Made by a program: the position numbers and the translations under genes. Below, piece by piece: positions 39,407 to 48,884 of a DNA stretch of 64,000 nt; position 1 is the first letter of the stretch; the number at the start of each line of letters is the position of its first letter. Source of the stretch: Bacteroidia bacterium (GTDB taxonomy: Bacteria > Bacteroidota > Bacteroidia > Flavobacteriales > Flavobacteriaceae); the NCBI GenBank assembly GCA_030430535.1, contig JAUIKY010000010.1, positions 1-64,000 of the forward strand. The letters are read 5' to 3'. The notes beneath the pieces were generated by a model. That model saw only the letters and a program-made list of their open reading frames with translations, had not been told where the DNA came from and searched no databases.

Positions 39407-40882
39407 ATGAGCGAAGAAAGTAAGTTCAATTTCTCTGAGGAAGAAGGGAAAAAAAAGGTAAACGTCGAGCAGTCTAAAAAAGAAATTAAAAAGGAAGCTC
39501 AGGGTCTGGCGGTTAGCGTTAGTAAATTTTTAAGTGAACTTTTAGATTTTAGGGACGATACCGACCGCGATGCCACCATTACAGCCATAAAAGCCGATAT
39601 TTCCTTTAAAGGTGCAACGGCTTGGATTTTGGTCTGTTCCATTTTCGTGGCGTCTATTGGTTTAAATGCCAACTCAACCGCAGTGGTTATCGGGGCCATG
39701 TTAATTTCGCCGTTAATGGGGCCTATCTTGGGCGTGGGGCTGTCTATCGCCATTAATGATATAGATACCTTAAAACGATCGTTGGTCAATTTGGCTATTA
39801 TGATCGTACTCAGTTTAATTACGGCTTTTTTATTCTTTTGGCTTTTTCCGCTTAGCGAGGAAACCTCCGAACTTTTAGGGCGAACCCGCCCCGATATTAG
39901 GGATGTACTTATTGCCTTTTTTGGTGGATTGGCACTCATTATTGCCCGTACCAAAAAAGGAACTATCGCTTCGGTTATTTTTGGTGTGGCCATTGCCACT
40001 GCTTTAATGCCGCCATTGTGTACTGCTGGCTACGGGCTGGCCGAAGGTAACTTGATTTATTTTGGTGGTGCTATGTATCTGTTTACCATCAATACTATTT
40101 TTATTGCGTTGGCTACATTTTTGGTGTTGAAGTTGTTGCGTTTCCCCATGTTGCGGTATGCCAATTCACAAAAGCGCCGCTTTATTTCAAGGGTAGCCAT
40201 GGGCTTGGCTATAGTGGTAATGATTCCTGCGGTTTGGACTTTTATAAATGTTTTGACCGAAAGCCGCTATCAAAGAGATTATAACAACTTTATCAAGAAT
40301 GAAGTAGAATCCAACGAAAACTTGTGGTTGCAAAGACATAGCATGAATATGGATACCCAAACCATATCACTTTATTTTAATGGTGAATTGACCGACGCCA
40401 CAATAACCGACTTGGAAAATGAAATGAAAGGCTACGAAAATATTCAATATTTTAAACTGAATATCTCTGGAAATAAAAATAGAAGTTCCGATAAAATTTT
40501 AGAACTTTATGATAAGGCTACTGTAGATATAGAACAAAAAGATTACATTATTAAAGGGCTTAATGAGGAAATAGAAACGCTTAAAAACAATGTGGTGAGC
40601 CTCAATAATCAACTGGAAGATAAAGCTAAAAAAGCCAATATGGTACTGTATTCCACCGTTGCTAAAGATGCTAAAATTAAGTTTTCAGATTTACGTTATT
40701 TCGGGATGGCCAAAATGCTAGAATCAACAGATTTCATTAAAGTAGATACTGTTGATGTGGTTAGCGTAAAATGGAATTCGAAACTTGCAGATAGCGTTAT
40801 AAGCAAAAAGGAAGCCGAATTAAAAACTTGGCTTAAAGGCGTCCTTAAAACAGATAAATTGCTGCTGCTGAAAGAAAAATAG
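39407..40882 (+). CDS. DUF389 / TIGR00341-type membrane protein
   Basis: GANSTAVVIGAMLISPLMGPILG-type motif, multiple TM segments, extended C-terminus. Confidence 0.88.
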   Translation: MSEESKFNFSEEEGKKKVNVEQSKKEIKKEAQGLAVSVSKFLSELLDFRDDTDRDATITAIKADISFKGATAWILVCSIFVASIGLNANSTAVVIGAMLISPLMGPILGVGLSIAINDIDTLKRSLVNLAIMIVLSLITAFLFFWLFPLSEETSELLGRTRPDIRDVLIAFFGGLALIIARTKKGTIASVIFGVAIATALMPPLCTAGYGLAEGNLIYFGGAMYLFTINTIFIALATFLVLKLLRFPMLRYANSQKRRFISRVAMGLAIVVMIPAVWTFINVLTESRYQRDYNNFIKNEVESNENLWLQRHSMNMDTQTISLYFNGELTDATITDLENEMKGYENIQYFKLNISGNKNRSSDKILELYDKATVDIEQKDYIIKGLNEEIETLKNNVVSLNNQLEDKAKKANMVLYSTVAKDAKIKFSDLRYFGMAKMLESTDFIKVDTVDVVSVKWNSKLADSVISKKEAELKTWLKGVLKTDKLLLLKEK

Positions 40883-40883
40883 A

Positions 40884-41651
40884 TTATTGATCTTCCTCCA
40901 AGTACATTTTACGTACTTTTTTAAACAATTCGGAGGAGTAAACAAAATTGGTAACGGCCTTATTGTCGGTTTTAAAAATGTTTTCGTTGGAACCTTCCCA
41001 TTCTTTGTAACCATTTTTTAGGAATACGATTTTTTCGCCAATCTCCATCACCGAGTTCATGTCGTGCGAATTGATTACGGTAGTAATTTGGTATTCATCG
41101 GTAATCTCTTGAATTAAATTGTCTATAACCATCGATGTTTTGGGGTCAAGCCCAGAATTGGGCTCATCACAAAATAAATACTTGGGCTTGTTAACTATAG
41201 CACGGGCTATGGCTACACGTTTTTGCATGCCGCCCGAGGCTTCACTGGGCATTTTTTTGTGCGCATCATCAAGGTTAACCCGCTTCAGTACAAAATCGGC
41301 ACGGTCTTGCATTTCACTTTTTGCCATTTTGGTAAACATGCGCAATGGGAACATCACGTTTTCTTCAATAGTCATCGAATCGAACAACGCGCTACCTTGA
41401 AAAACCATACCTATTTCGGCACGTATGTTTCGTTTTTCGTCTTCAGACAGTTTTGAGAATATTTTCCCGTCGTAAGCGATGCTACCTTCCTCGTAATTGA
41501 ATAAGCCAAGCAAACATTTTAAAAATACGGTTTTTCCAGAGCCACTTTGCCCAATAATCAAGTTGGTTTTTCCTTTTTCAAAGGTGGTGCTGATGCCTTT
41601 TAAAATATGGGCATCTCCAAACGATTTGTGTAAATCCTTAACTTCTATCAT
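40884..41651 (-). CDS. ABC transporter ATP-binding protein, MlaF-like
   Basis: GQSGSGKTV, EASGGMQKRVAIARAI, CDEPNSGLDP; start trimmed to MIEVKDL. Confidence 0.92.
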   Translation of the reverse strand: MIEVKDLHKSFGDAHILKGISTTFEKGKTNLIIGQSGSGKTVFLKCLLGLFNYEEGSIAYDGKIFSKLSEDEKRNIRAEIGMVFQGSALFDSMTIEENVMFPLRMFTKMAKSEMQDRADFVLKRVNLDDAHKKMPSEASGGMQKRVAIARAIVNKPKYLFCDEPNSGLDPKTSMVIDNLIQEITDEYQITTVINSHDMNSVMEIGEKIVFLKNGYKEWEGSNENIFKTDNKAVTNFVYSSELFKKVRKMYLEEDQ

Positions 41652-42394
41652 TAGCCTAGCAACATATCGGTTAATAAATAATTCAGTAAAATAATAACTA
41701 CCGAGGTCCAAACAAAAGCGGTGGTGCTGGCTTTGCCCACTTCAAGTGCGCCGCCTTTCATGTAATACCCATAAAAAGAAGGCACGGTGGCCAAAATAAT
41801 GGCGAATACAAAGGTTTTAATAAAAGCATAGGCCACATGGAAAGTTTCAAAATCGGTTTGAATTCCAGTAATATAATCCTGTAATGTAGAATAGCCTCCA
41901 AAAACGCAAGCCGCCATACCGCCCAAAATACCCAAAAACATGCCAATGGCAATGGCAAACGGGTAGAGCATTAAAGCGATGGTTTTCGGAAAAACAAGGT
42001 AGTTGAGGGAGTTTATACCCATAACCTCCAGCGCATCAATCTGTTCGGTAACGCGCATAGTACCAATGCTGGAAGTGATGAACGATCCTACTTTTCCAGC
42101 CATAATGATGGAGGTAAAGGTTGGCGCAAATTCCAAAATAATGGATTGGCGTGTAGCAAACCCTACTAAATATCCGGGAATTAGCGGGTTGTCGATGTTC
42201 AAAGCGGTTTGAATGGTGATTACGCCCCCCACGAAAAATGAAATAAAGGCAATAATACCCAATGAGCCTATTATGAGGTCGTCAATGTCCTTCAGTATCA
42301 ATGTGCGCATAACCGACCATTTGGTAGGCTTTCGGAACATTTCAGCAATCATTAAAAAATAGGCCCCTATATTTTGAAGGTAAGTCATAAGCAA
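41651..42394 (-). CDS. MlaE-family ABC transporter permease
   Basis: MRVTEQIDALEVMGINSLNYLVFPK; partner of downstream ATPase. Confidence 0.93.
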   Translation of the reverse strand: MLMTYLQNIGAYFLMIAEMFRKPTKWSVMRTLILKDIDDLIIGSLGIIAFISFFVGGVITIQTALNIDNPLIPGYLVGFATRQSIILEFAPTFTSIIMAGKVGSFITSSIGTMRVTEQIDALEVMGINSLNYLVFPKTIALMLYPFAIAIGMFLGILGGMAACVFGGYSTLQDYITGIQTDFETFHVAYAFIKTFVFAIILATVPSFYGYYMKGGALEVGKASTTAFVWTSVVIILLNYLLTDMLLG

Positions 42395-42490
42395 ATTTGT
42401 TGTGCTAAAGTAAAAAAAAGTTAGGGGTATTTAACTTTAATTTTAAATTATGATGTGTTTAAAACTGTATTTTTGGGCAAAATTTAACGT

Positions 42491-44146
42491 ATGAAAAATA
42501 TTCTATTCGCAACCCTTCTATTAATTACCGGGTTTCCCACTAATTCACAAAACGCTCCTACCTCAAATAAAATAGGTTCAGATTTGTCAAGACCTAAACT
42601 TGTGGTTGGGATTGTGGTAGACCAAATGCGATATGATTATTTAACCCGTTTTTACCATAGATATGGCGAAGGTGGTTTTAAGCGCATGATGGCCGAAGGA
42701 TTTAATTGCAAAAACAACCATTTTAACTACATCCCCACAAAAACGGGGCCGGGCCATGCATCGGTGTATTCGGGTACAACCCCAAAATATCACGGCATTA
42801 TTGCGAACGATTGGTATGATAAAGAAACCAAAAGTATGGTGTATTGTGCAGGTGATAATAGCGTGAATTCTGTAGGAACCACTAATTCTGACGGAAAAAT
42901 GTCGCCACACCGTATGCAAACCACCACTTTTGCTGATGAAAACAGATTGTTTACCCAAATGCGCGGAAAAACCATCGGGATTTCCATTAAAGACCGTGGG
43001 TCAATCCTTCCTGCCGGCCATACCGCAAATGCTGCATATTGGTTTACGGGACGCAACGAAGGCCATTTTATAAGCAGTACTTTTTATATGGATGCTTTAC
43101 CAAAATGGGTGGAAAAGTTCAACAAATCTAAAACTGTGGAATCTTATATGAAACCGTGGACTACGCTTTACGATACGGATACTTATGTAGAAAGTGGAAG
43201 CGACAAAAACGATTTTGAAGGTTCATTCAGGGGAAAAGAAACGGCTACTTTTCCGTATGATTTAAAAGAGCTATCGGCCCAAAACTCAGGATTTGATATC
43301 TTAAAAACCACGCCTTACGGAAACAGCATAGTAACCGATTTTGCCATTGCTGCCATTAAAGGAGAGCAACTTGGGCAAGATAATATTACAGATGTGTTGG
43401 CAGTTAGTTATTCAAGTACCGATTATATCGGACACAAATTTGGGGTGAACTCCAAGGAAATTCAAGATACTTATCTACGTTTAGATTTAGAGCTGGAGCG
43501 GTTTTTTAAATTTTTAGATAAAGAAGTTGGCAAAGACGAATACACCGTATTTTTAACTGCCGACCACGCCGCCGTTGAAGTGCCTGCTTATCTAAATTCC
43601 GTTAAAATCCCTGCTGGCTATTTAAATAACAATCAGCGTAAACAAGATTTTAACGACTTTTTGATTGAAACGTATGGCACCAGCGATATTCTTGAAAATG
43701 TAAGTAATGACCAAATTTTCCTGAACAGGGAAAAGGTAAAAGAATTGGGGCTGAATTTAAGAGAAGTACAGGAGGCTATTGTTTACGAGCAACTGAGTTA
43801 TCCAAATGTTTACAAGGCATACACAGCAACGGCCATGAGTTCGGTAAACTTCGTTGACGGTATCGAGGCCCTTTTGCAAAAGGGGTTTAACCAAAAACGC
43901 TCAGGAGATGTGCTTTTGGTTAACGATCCTGCTTTTGCATCATACGGGCACACAGGCTCCACGCATGGAACGGGTATGAATTACGATACACACGTGCCGT
44001 TATTGTTTTTTGGAAAAGGCATAAAAAGTGGGCAAACCTTCCAAAAAACTGAAATCACAGATATTGCTCCAACCATGTCAGCGCTTTTGGGTACTAGCTT
44101 CCCGAATGGAGCTGTCGGGCAACCTTTGGAATTTGTTTTTGAATAA
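42491..44146 (+). CDS. PafA-like alkaline phosphatase
   Basis: VVDQMRYDYLTRFYHRYGEGGFKRM, TKTGPGHASVYSGTTP, SSTDYIGHKFG, TADHAA. Confidence 0.92.
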   Translation: MKNILFATLLLITGFPTNSQNAPTSNKIGSDLSRPKLVVGIVVDQMRYDYLTRFYHRYGEGGFKRMMAEGFNCKNNHFNYIPTKTGPGHASVYSGTTPKYHGIIANDWYDKETKSMVYCAGDNSVNSVGTTNSDGKMSPHRMQTTTFADENRLFTQMRGKTIGISIKDRGSILPAGHTANAAYWFTGRNEGHFISSTFYMDALPKWVEKFNKSKTVESYMKPWTTLYDTDTYVESGSDKNDFEGSFRGKETATFPYDLKELSAQNSGFDILKTTPYGNSIVTDFAIAAIKGEQLGQDNITDVLAVSYSSTDYIGHKFGVNSKEIQDTYLRLDLELERFFKFLDKEVGKDEYTVFLTADHAAVEVPAYLNSVKIPAGYLNNNQRKQDFNDFLIETYGTSDILENVSNDQIFLNREKVKELGLNLREVQEAIVYEQLSYPNVYKAYTATAMSSVNFVDGIEALLQKGFNQKRSGDVLLVNDPAFASYGHTGSTHGTGMNYDTHVPLLFFGKGIKSGQTFQKTEITDIAPTMSALLGTSFPNGAVGQPLEFVFE

Positions 44147-44952
44147 TGACTAAGAGAACGGCATATTCGCTTGTAGCTATCCTTATCGTTGTTGGGATTT
44201 ATGGCTATGAGCATTTTTTAAAGGAAGAAGAAAAAACCGAAGTGGTTGCTGATGGCGAAACCATAAAAACCGAAACCAACGAATACTTTTTGCCTACCAG
44301 TAACACGGGGCAAGTGGTACATCACAATGGTTACTCACTGTCTTATAATGAAACGCACGAACAAGCAGAATGGGTGGCTTATGAATTGAAGAAATCGCAC
44401 CTTTCTAGCACTAACCATAAACGCCCTTACTTTGAAATAGACGAAGCTGTAAAAACAGGCGCGGCCCATTGGCGTAATTATAAAAACTCGGGCTATGACC
44501 GCGGACATCTGTGCCCGGCTGGCGATAGGCGTTACAGCAAACAAGCCCACGATGAAACGTTTTTAACCAGTAATATTAGTCCGCAAGAACATCAGTTCAA
44601 TTCAGGTGTTTGGAATACTTTGGAACAGAAAGTGCGTTATTGGGCCAGTAAATACGATGGCGTTTTTGTGGTGACAGGAGGTGTTTTGAAAGATGGATTG
44701 GAAACCATTGGTGAAGAACAGGTATCGGTGCCCAAGCAATTTTATAAAGTATTGATTGATAATAATAATGGAAATCCCAAAATGATTGCTTTTTTAATGC
44801 GACATGAAGATTCCGATAAGCCCCTTTACGAATTTGTAGTACCGGTTGACTCTATTGAAAAAATTACAGGAATTGATTTTTTTCAGCAATTGGACGACAC
44901 TATTGAAAACAAATTGGAAGCCTCAAGCAGTTATAAAGGCTGGAGTTTTTAG
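44146..44952 (+). CDS. DNA/RNA non-specific endonuclease, membrane-anchored or exported
   Basis: N-terminal TM; YDRGHLCPAGDRRYSKQAHDETFLTSNISPQ (DRGH nuclease motif). Confidence 0.93.
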   Translation: MTKRTAYSLVAILIVVGIYGYEHFLKEEEKTEVVADGETIKTETNEYFLPTSNTGQVVHHNGYSLSYNETHEQAEWVAYELKKSHLSSTNHKRPYFEIDEAVKTGAAHWRNYKNSGYDRGHLCPAGDRRYSKQAHDETFLTSNISPQEHQFNSGVWNTLEQKVRYWASKYDGVFVVTGGVLKDGLETIGEEQVSVPKQFYKVLIDNNNGNPKMIAFLMRHEDSDKPLYEFVVPVDSIEKITGIDFFQQLDDTIENKLEASSSYKGWSF

Positions 44953-45052
44953 TTTCGTTAGAAGTAGGTAGTATGGTCATACTCAGCGCAGTTGAAACAT
45001 GTATAAACTGCTGCCAAGAGATTGCTGCGTTTTTTTACTTGAAAGACTCAAA

Positions 45053-45901
45053 TTATACCAATTTACCCAACATCCCTTTCCAACGTAAATTTCTAATAAA
45101 TTTCCCTTCGTCTTCAGAAACCAAAAACGCTATGTTTTCCTTTTTAGCCTTAAAATAGCCCGCCATATAATCTTTAAACAAAGAATAGCTTCCTTTTTTG
45201 TGAGCCAGTTTTAATGCTGAAATCAAAGTGATAAAAAAACCGTAACGCATTTTGTACATGGCTTCACCTTGCAAATATTTTGATGCTTTGTTGTAGCTGA
45301 TGCCCGTGGGTTTTAAGTGTTTTACGTGTAGGGATTCGTCGGTTAAAATCTCCCAACCGTAGTATTTGGCCAAAAGTTCATCAACCGTGTCCCAGCCCAT
45401 GGAGGGTTTCAGCTTTCCAATTTGTAAAAAGCAGGCTTTTCTATAGGCTTTCAAGGCACCACGAATATGGTCTTTACGGGTTAAATTTTCCAACACCCAA
45501 TTGCCGTTTTTTTCAATGTAACAAAAGCCGGAAGCCATGCCCAATTTGGGGTTGTTGTTAAAATGGACAGCCAATTTCTCTAAATAGTCTTTCGGAAAAA
45601 TTAAATCGGCATCAAATTTACAGATTATGTCGTAGTTGTCATCTAGGGTTTCAAAACCTTTGTAAAAGGCATTAATGATTTTCGAGCCCGGCAAATGCTG
45701 GTTCGATGACTTTGAATTCAGCAAAGAAATGACATTATGTTTTTCAGCATAAGCTTCAACAATATCCTGCGTGTTGTCGGTAGAGTTGTCGTTTACTACA
45801 ACAACGCGTGTGGGAGGCAGAGACTGGTTCAAAAGGGAATCTAAAGTTAGCCCAATAGAACTGGCCTCGTTGTGTGCGGGGATGATGATGTGGAAATTCA
45901 A
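45053..45901 (-). CDS. Family 2 glycosyltransferase
   Basis: IIPAHNEASSIGLTLDSLLNQ, VNDNSTDNT, FDADLIFP. Confidence 0.92.
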   Translation of the reverse strand: MNFHIIIPAHNEASSIGLTLDSLLNQSLPPTRVVVVNDNSTDNTQDIVEAYAEKHNVISLLNSKSSNQHLPGSKIINAFYKGFETLDDNYDIICKFDADLIFPKDYLEKLAVHFNNNPKLGMASGFCYIEKNGNWVLENLTRKDHIRGALKAYRKACFLQIGKLKPSMGWDTVDELLAKYYGWEILTDESLHVKHLKPTGISYNKASKYLQGEAMYKMRYGFFITLISALKLAHKKGSYSLFKDYMAGYFKAKKENIAFLVSEDEGKFIRNLRWKGMLGKLV

Positions 45902-45924
45902 GGTTTAGAATTTAAATTTTAAAG

Positions 45925-46491
45925 TTAAACCCTTTCGGCATAAACAATGTAATATCTTGGGGTAAACCAGCGCAAAATGGGGCGGATGCCAATTTTTTTG
46001 GTGGGATTAGTCCATTTTTGACTATCCACAATTTTCCATCCCGTTTTTTCCAATAGCCAATCAAATTGCCAATCTTCAAATTCGTGGTAATGTCTGTCCC
46101 ATTTATCGGTTTTACTTTTATAAGCTGGAGAAAACCAAAGTCTTAAAGGCACACTAGCGACTAACTTATCTGACTTTATGGATTTTAAAACAGTAAACGG
46201 TGAGAGCAAGTGTTCAAAAATTTCGAAAGCTGTAACCACATCGGTATCGGATTTTTCGATATTAGAGGTGTCAGTATCTAAATCTTCACCTTCAGTATTT
46301 TCAACTTTATAGCCATGCTTTTCCATGATTTCTGAAAAGGGATTCCGAACCCCCAAATCTAAAATGCTTTCAGAGTTTGATATGTGTTTTTCTAAAAATT
46401 CTATGGTGTGTCTAAAACGTTTATTAGGAAAATTTTTTTCGTACATTGTTTTCTGAGACAAAGATTGTTTTCTGATAAAAAGTTGTTGCAA
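45925..46491 (-). CDS. SAM-dependent methyltransferase-like protein
   Basis: SILDLGVRNPF, VVTAFEIFEHLLSPF. Confidence 0.75.
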   Translation of the reverse strand: MQQLFIRKQSLSQKTMYEKNFPNKRFRHTIEFLEKHISNSESILDLGVRNPFSEIMEKHGYKVENTEGEDLDTDTSNIEKSDTDVVTAFEIFEHLLSPFTVLKSIKSDKLVASVPLRLWFSPAYKSKTDKWDRHYHEFEDWQFDWLLEKTGWKIVDSQKWTNPTKKIGIRPILRWFTPRYYIVYAERV

Positions 46492-46575
46492 ATATAAGAA
46501 CTAGTTTTAGGTGAAATCTGAATGTGATAAATTAAGTCTTTCAAATTATTCGTTCGTAATCATTTTGGAAAATTT

Positions 46576-46611
46576 TTTGTCAAATTTTAATATAATTTAA
46601 AATTTGACAAA
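46576..46611. promoter_or_regulatory. Perfect 15-bp palindrome (TTTGTCAAATTTTAA-tataat-TTAAAATTTGACAAA)
   Basis: Perfect inverted repeat in a divergent intergenic region. Confidence 0.6.
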
Positions 46612-46729
46612 TGAGTTGTTTGTCAAGAATTAACTTGCTTTTGCTTAAGTAAAATATGTCGAATTAGTGCGGTTCGGTATTACGACATAAAATTCAATCT
46701 TATTAATTAGCCTTTTAAAAAATTAAGCG

Positions 46730-47707
46730 ATGAAAATTATTCTTCCAGTATTAATAGCCTTTTTGAGTGTTAATGTTTTTTCTCAAGATTTATCGGAGGG
46801 TTTATTGATAGATTATAAATTTGATGGAAATGCCGACGATAGTAGTGAAGGTAATTATCATGGTTTAAATTATAGAGTTAATTATGGATCCGACCGTTAT
46901 GGAAATGCGTTTTCGGCTGCTGTGTTCAACGGAATAGATAGTTATATAGATTTTCCTAACAAAATGGAGCTAAAGCCTGAATTACCCGTTTCGTTTGCTT
47001 TTTGGGTGAATTATAACGATTTAAGCTATGAAAATTCAACAGTATTCAATACATCCTTTGAGGAAGATGTTAATTCTGGTGTCTATATGAATGTACAAAG
47101 TAGTACTTCGAAATACCAAATAAGTTTTGGAGATGGAACAAATTTTTATTCATCTGGCACTAGACGTACCTTTACAAGCGATTTTTCCATCCAACCTAGT
47201 GAGTGGCATCAAATAATAATAGTGTTGAACGGAGCTTCTGATGTTAAAATGTATGTTGACTGTGAAGAAACTTTCGGCAGTTATTCTGGAAGTGGAGGAG
47301 AACTCAAATACTCTAATTTGCCTGGAAGCATTGGCAGGCATGATAGAAGCCTAGTTGAGGTTGCAAATTATTTTAAAGGTGTTTTAGATGATTTTAGGTA
47401 TTGGAATAGGGCGCTTACCGATGATGAAATTAACCTACTTTGTAAGGAGTGCAATCATTTGAGCGTGGCCGATACTGATTTAAACCCAAAGACTTCAATT
47501 ATTTTTCCGCAGCCCGCTGATGGTTTTATAAATATTAAAGCCAATAGAACAATTGATGAAATTGTAATCTTAAACTCTATGGGAGAATTAGTAATGGCGG
47601 AGGTTTTTAAACCTCACATCGATTTGGCACATCTTACCAGCGGAATTTATTTCGTAAAGTTAATAAGTGAATCTCAGGTAGAAACCAAAAAAATAATTAT
47701 CAAGTAA
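46730..47707 (+). CDS. Secreted LamG-like domain protein with T9SS type A sorting domain
   Basis: Signal peptide, LamG/concanavalin-like region (DDFRYWNRALTDDEI), C-terminal SGIYFVKLISESQVETKKIIIK. Confidence 0.88.
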   Translation: MKIILPVLIAFLSVNVFSQDLSEGLLIDYKFDGNADDSSEGNYHGLNYRVNYGSDRYGNAFSAAVFNGIDSYIDFPNKMELKPELPVSFAFWVNYNDLSYENSTVFNTSFEEDVNSGVYMNVQSSTSKYQISFGDGTNFYSSGTRRTFTSDFSIQPSEWHQIIIVLNGASDVKMYVDCEETFGSYSGSGGELKYSNLPGSIGRHDRSLVEVANYFKGVLDDFRYWNRALTDDEINLLCKECNHLSVADTDLNPKTSIIFPQPADGFINIKANRTIDEIVILNSMGELVMAEVFKPHIDLAHLTSGIYFVKLISESQVETKKIIIK

Positions 47708-47726
47708 CGGTTCTTTTGGTCCTGTA

Positions 47727-48785
47727 CTAATATTGATACACAATAGCATTAATATGCATGCCGGCACCAACACTGGCAAAAATAACAATATCACCTTTAT
47801 CTAAACTGTGGCCTTCAAGCTGGTTGCGTTTTACCAAATCCAACAGCGTTGGTACGGTAGCCACCGAACTATTTCCTAACTTTTGGATGCTCATGGGCAT
47901 CACGCCTTCAGGGATTTCGGTTTTATAAAGTCGGTAAAAACGTTTAAGAATGGCCTCGTCCATCTTTTCGTTGGCCTGATGGATAAAAATCTTTTTAAGG
48001 TCTTTTATGTCAACACCGCTGTTGTCCAAACAGGTTTTCATCGCCTTAGGGACATTGGTAAGGGCGAACTCGTAAATTTTACGCCCATCCATTTTAATAT
48101 AGCGAGTATCTTGAGGCAGTTCTGGATTGTTTGATTTTCCGAAGAACAAATAATAGGCTTCATCATAAGTGAAACTCGCCGTTTCGTGTGCTAAAATGCC
48201 TCCTGGTTCATCACTGGCTTCCACAATGGTAGCACCGGCACCATCAGAAAAGATCATGGCATCACGGTCGTGTTTGTCGGTAACTCGCGATAACGTTTCG
48301 GTACCAATAACCAAACAGCGTTTAGCCATGCCCGATTTAATGAATGCTTTGGCTTGAATAACGCCTTCTACCCATCCAGGGCAACCAAACAAAATATCGT
48401 AGGCTACACATTTTGGGTTTTTTATTCGCAAACTGTGTTTTATCCTCGATGCTAAAGAGGGCAACATGTCACTTTGGATGGTGTTATGTTTAACATCTCC
48501 AAAATTGTGTGCAGCAATAATATAATCGATGGTTTCGGGGTCTATTCCGGCATCTTCAATGGCCTTTTCGGCTGCAAAAAAACCTAAGTCGGAAGAATTT
48601 AAGTGGTCTTTTGCATAACGGCGTTCAGCAATACCGGTAATTTCCTTAAATTTTTCAACAATAACCTCGTTAGGGGAGTTTATGGCCGAACCATCTGCAT
48701 TTAAGAAGGTGTGGTTGTGAAAGGCCGTATTTTTCTCTACAGTACTAGGTATGTAACTCCCCGTGCCAGTAATTTTAATATTCAT
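47727..48785 (-). CDS. 3-oxoacyl-ACP synthase III family protein
   Basis: FGCPGWVEG, IHQANEKMDEAI, KLGNSSVATVPTLL catalytic C-H-N blocks. Confidence 0.9.
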   Translation of the reverse strand: MNIKITGTGSYIPSTVEKNTAFHNHTFLNADGSAINSPNEVIVEKFKEITGIAERRYAKDHLNSSDLGFFAAEKAIEDAGIDPETIDYIIAAHNFGDVKHNTIQSDMLPSLASRIKHSLRIKNPKCVAYDILFGCPGWVEGVIQAKAFIKSGMAKRCLVIGTETLSRVTDKHDRDAMIFSDGAGATIVEASDEPGGILAHETASFTYDEAYYLFFGKSNNPELPQDTRYIKMDGRKIYEFALTNVPKAMKTCLDNSGVDIKDLKKIFIHQANEKMDEAILKRFYRLYKTEIPEGVMPMSIQKLGNSSVATVPTLLDLVKRNQLEGHSLDKGDIVIFASVGAGMHINAIVYQY

Positions 48786-48884
48786 AAAACTATTTGCCTT
48801 AAAAATTTAGTATGGAGCAAGATACTTGCTTTTGTTCAAACATCAATTTGTAACCATTGAAATTTACGATGTTCAACCCATGTT

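Noticed and set aside
39499-39999. 166-aa minus-strand ORF
   Set aside because: Antisense to the DUF389 gene with no recognisable motif.
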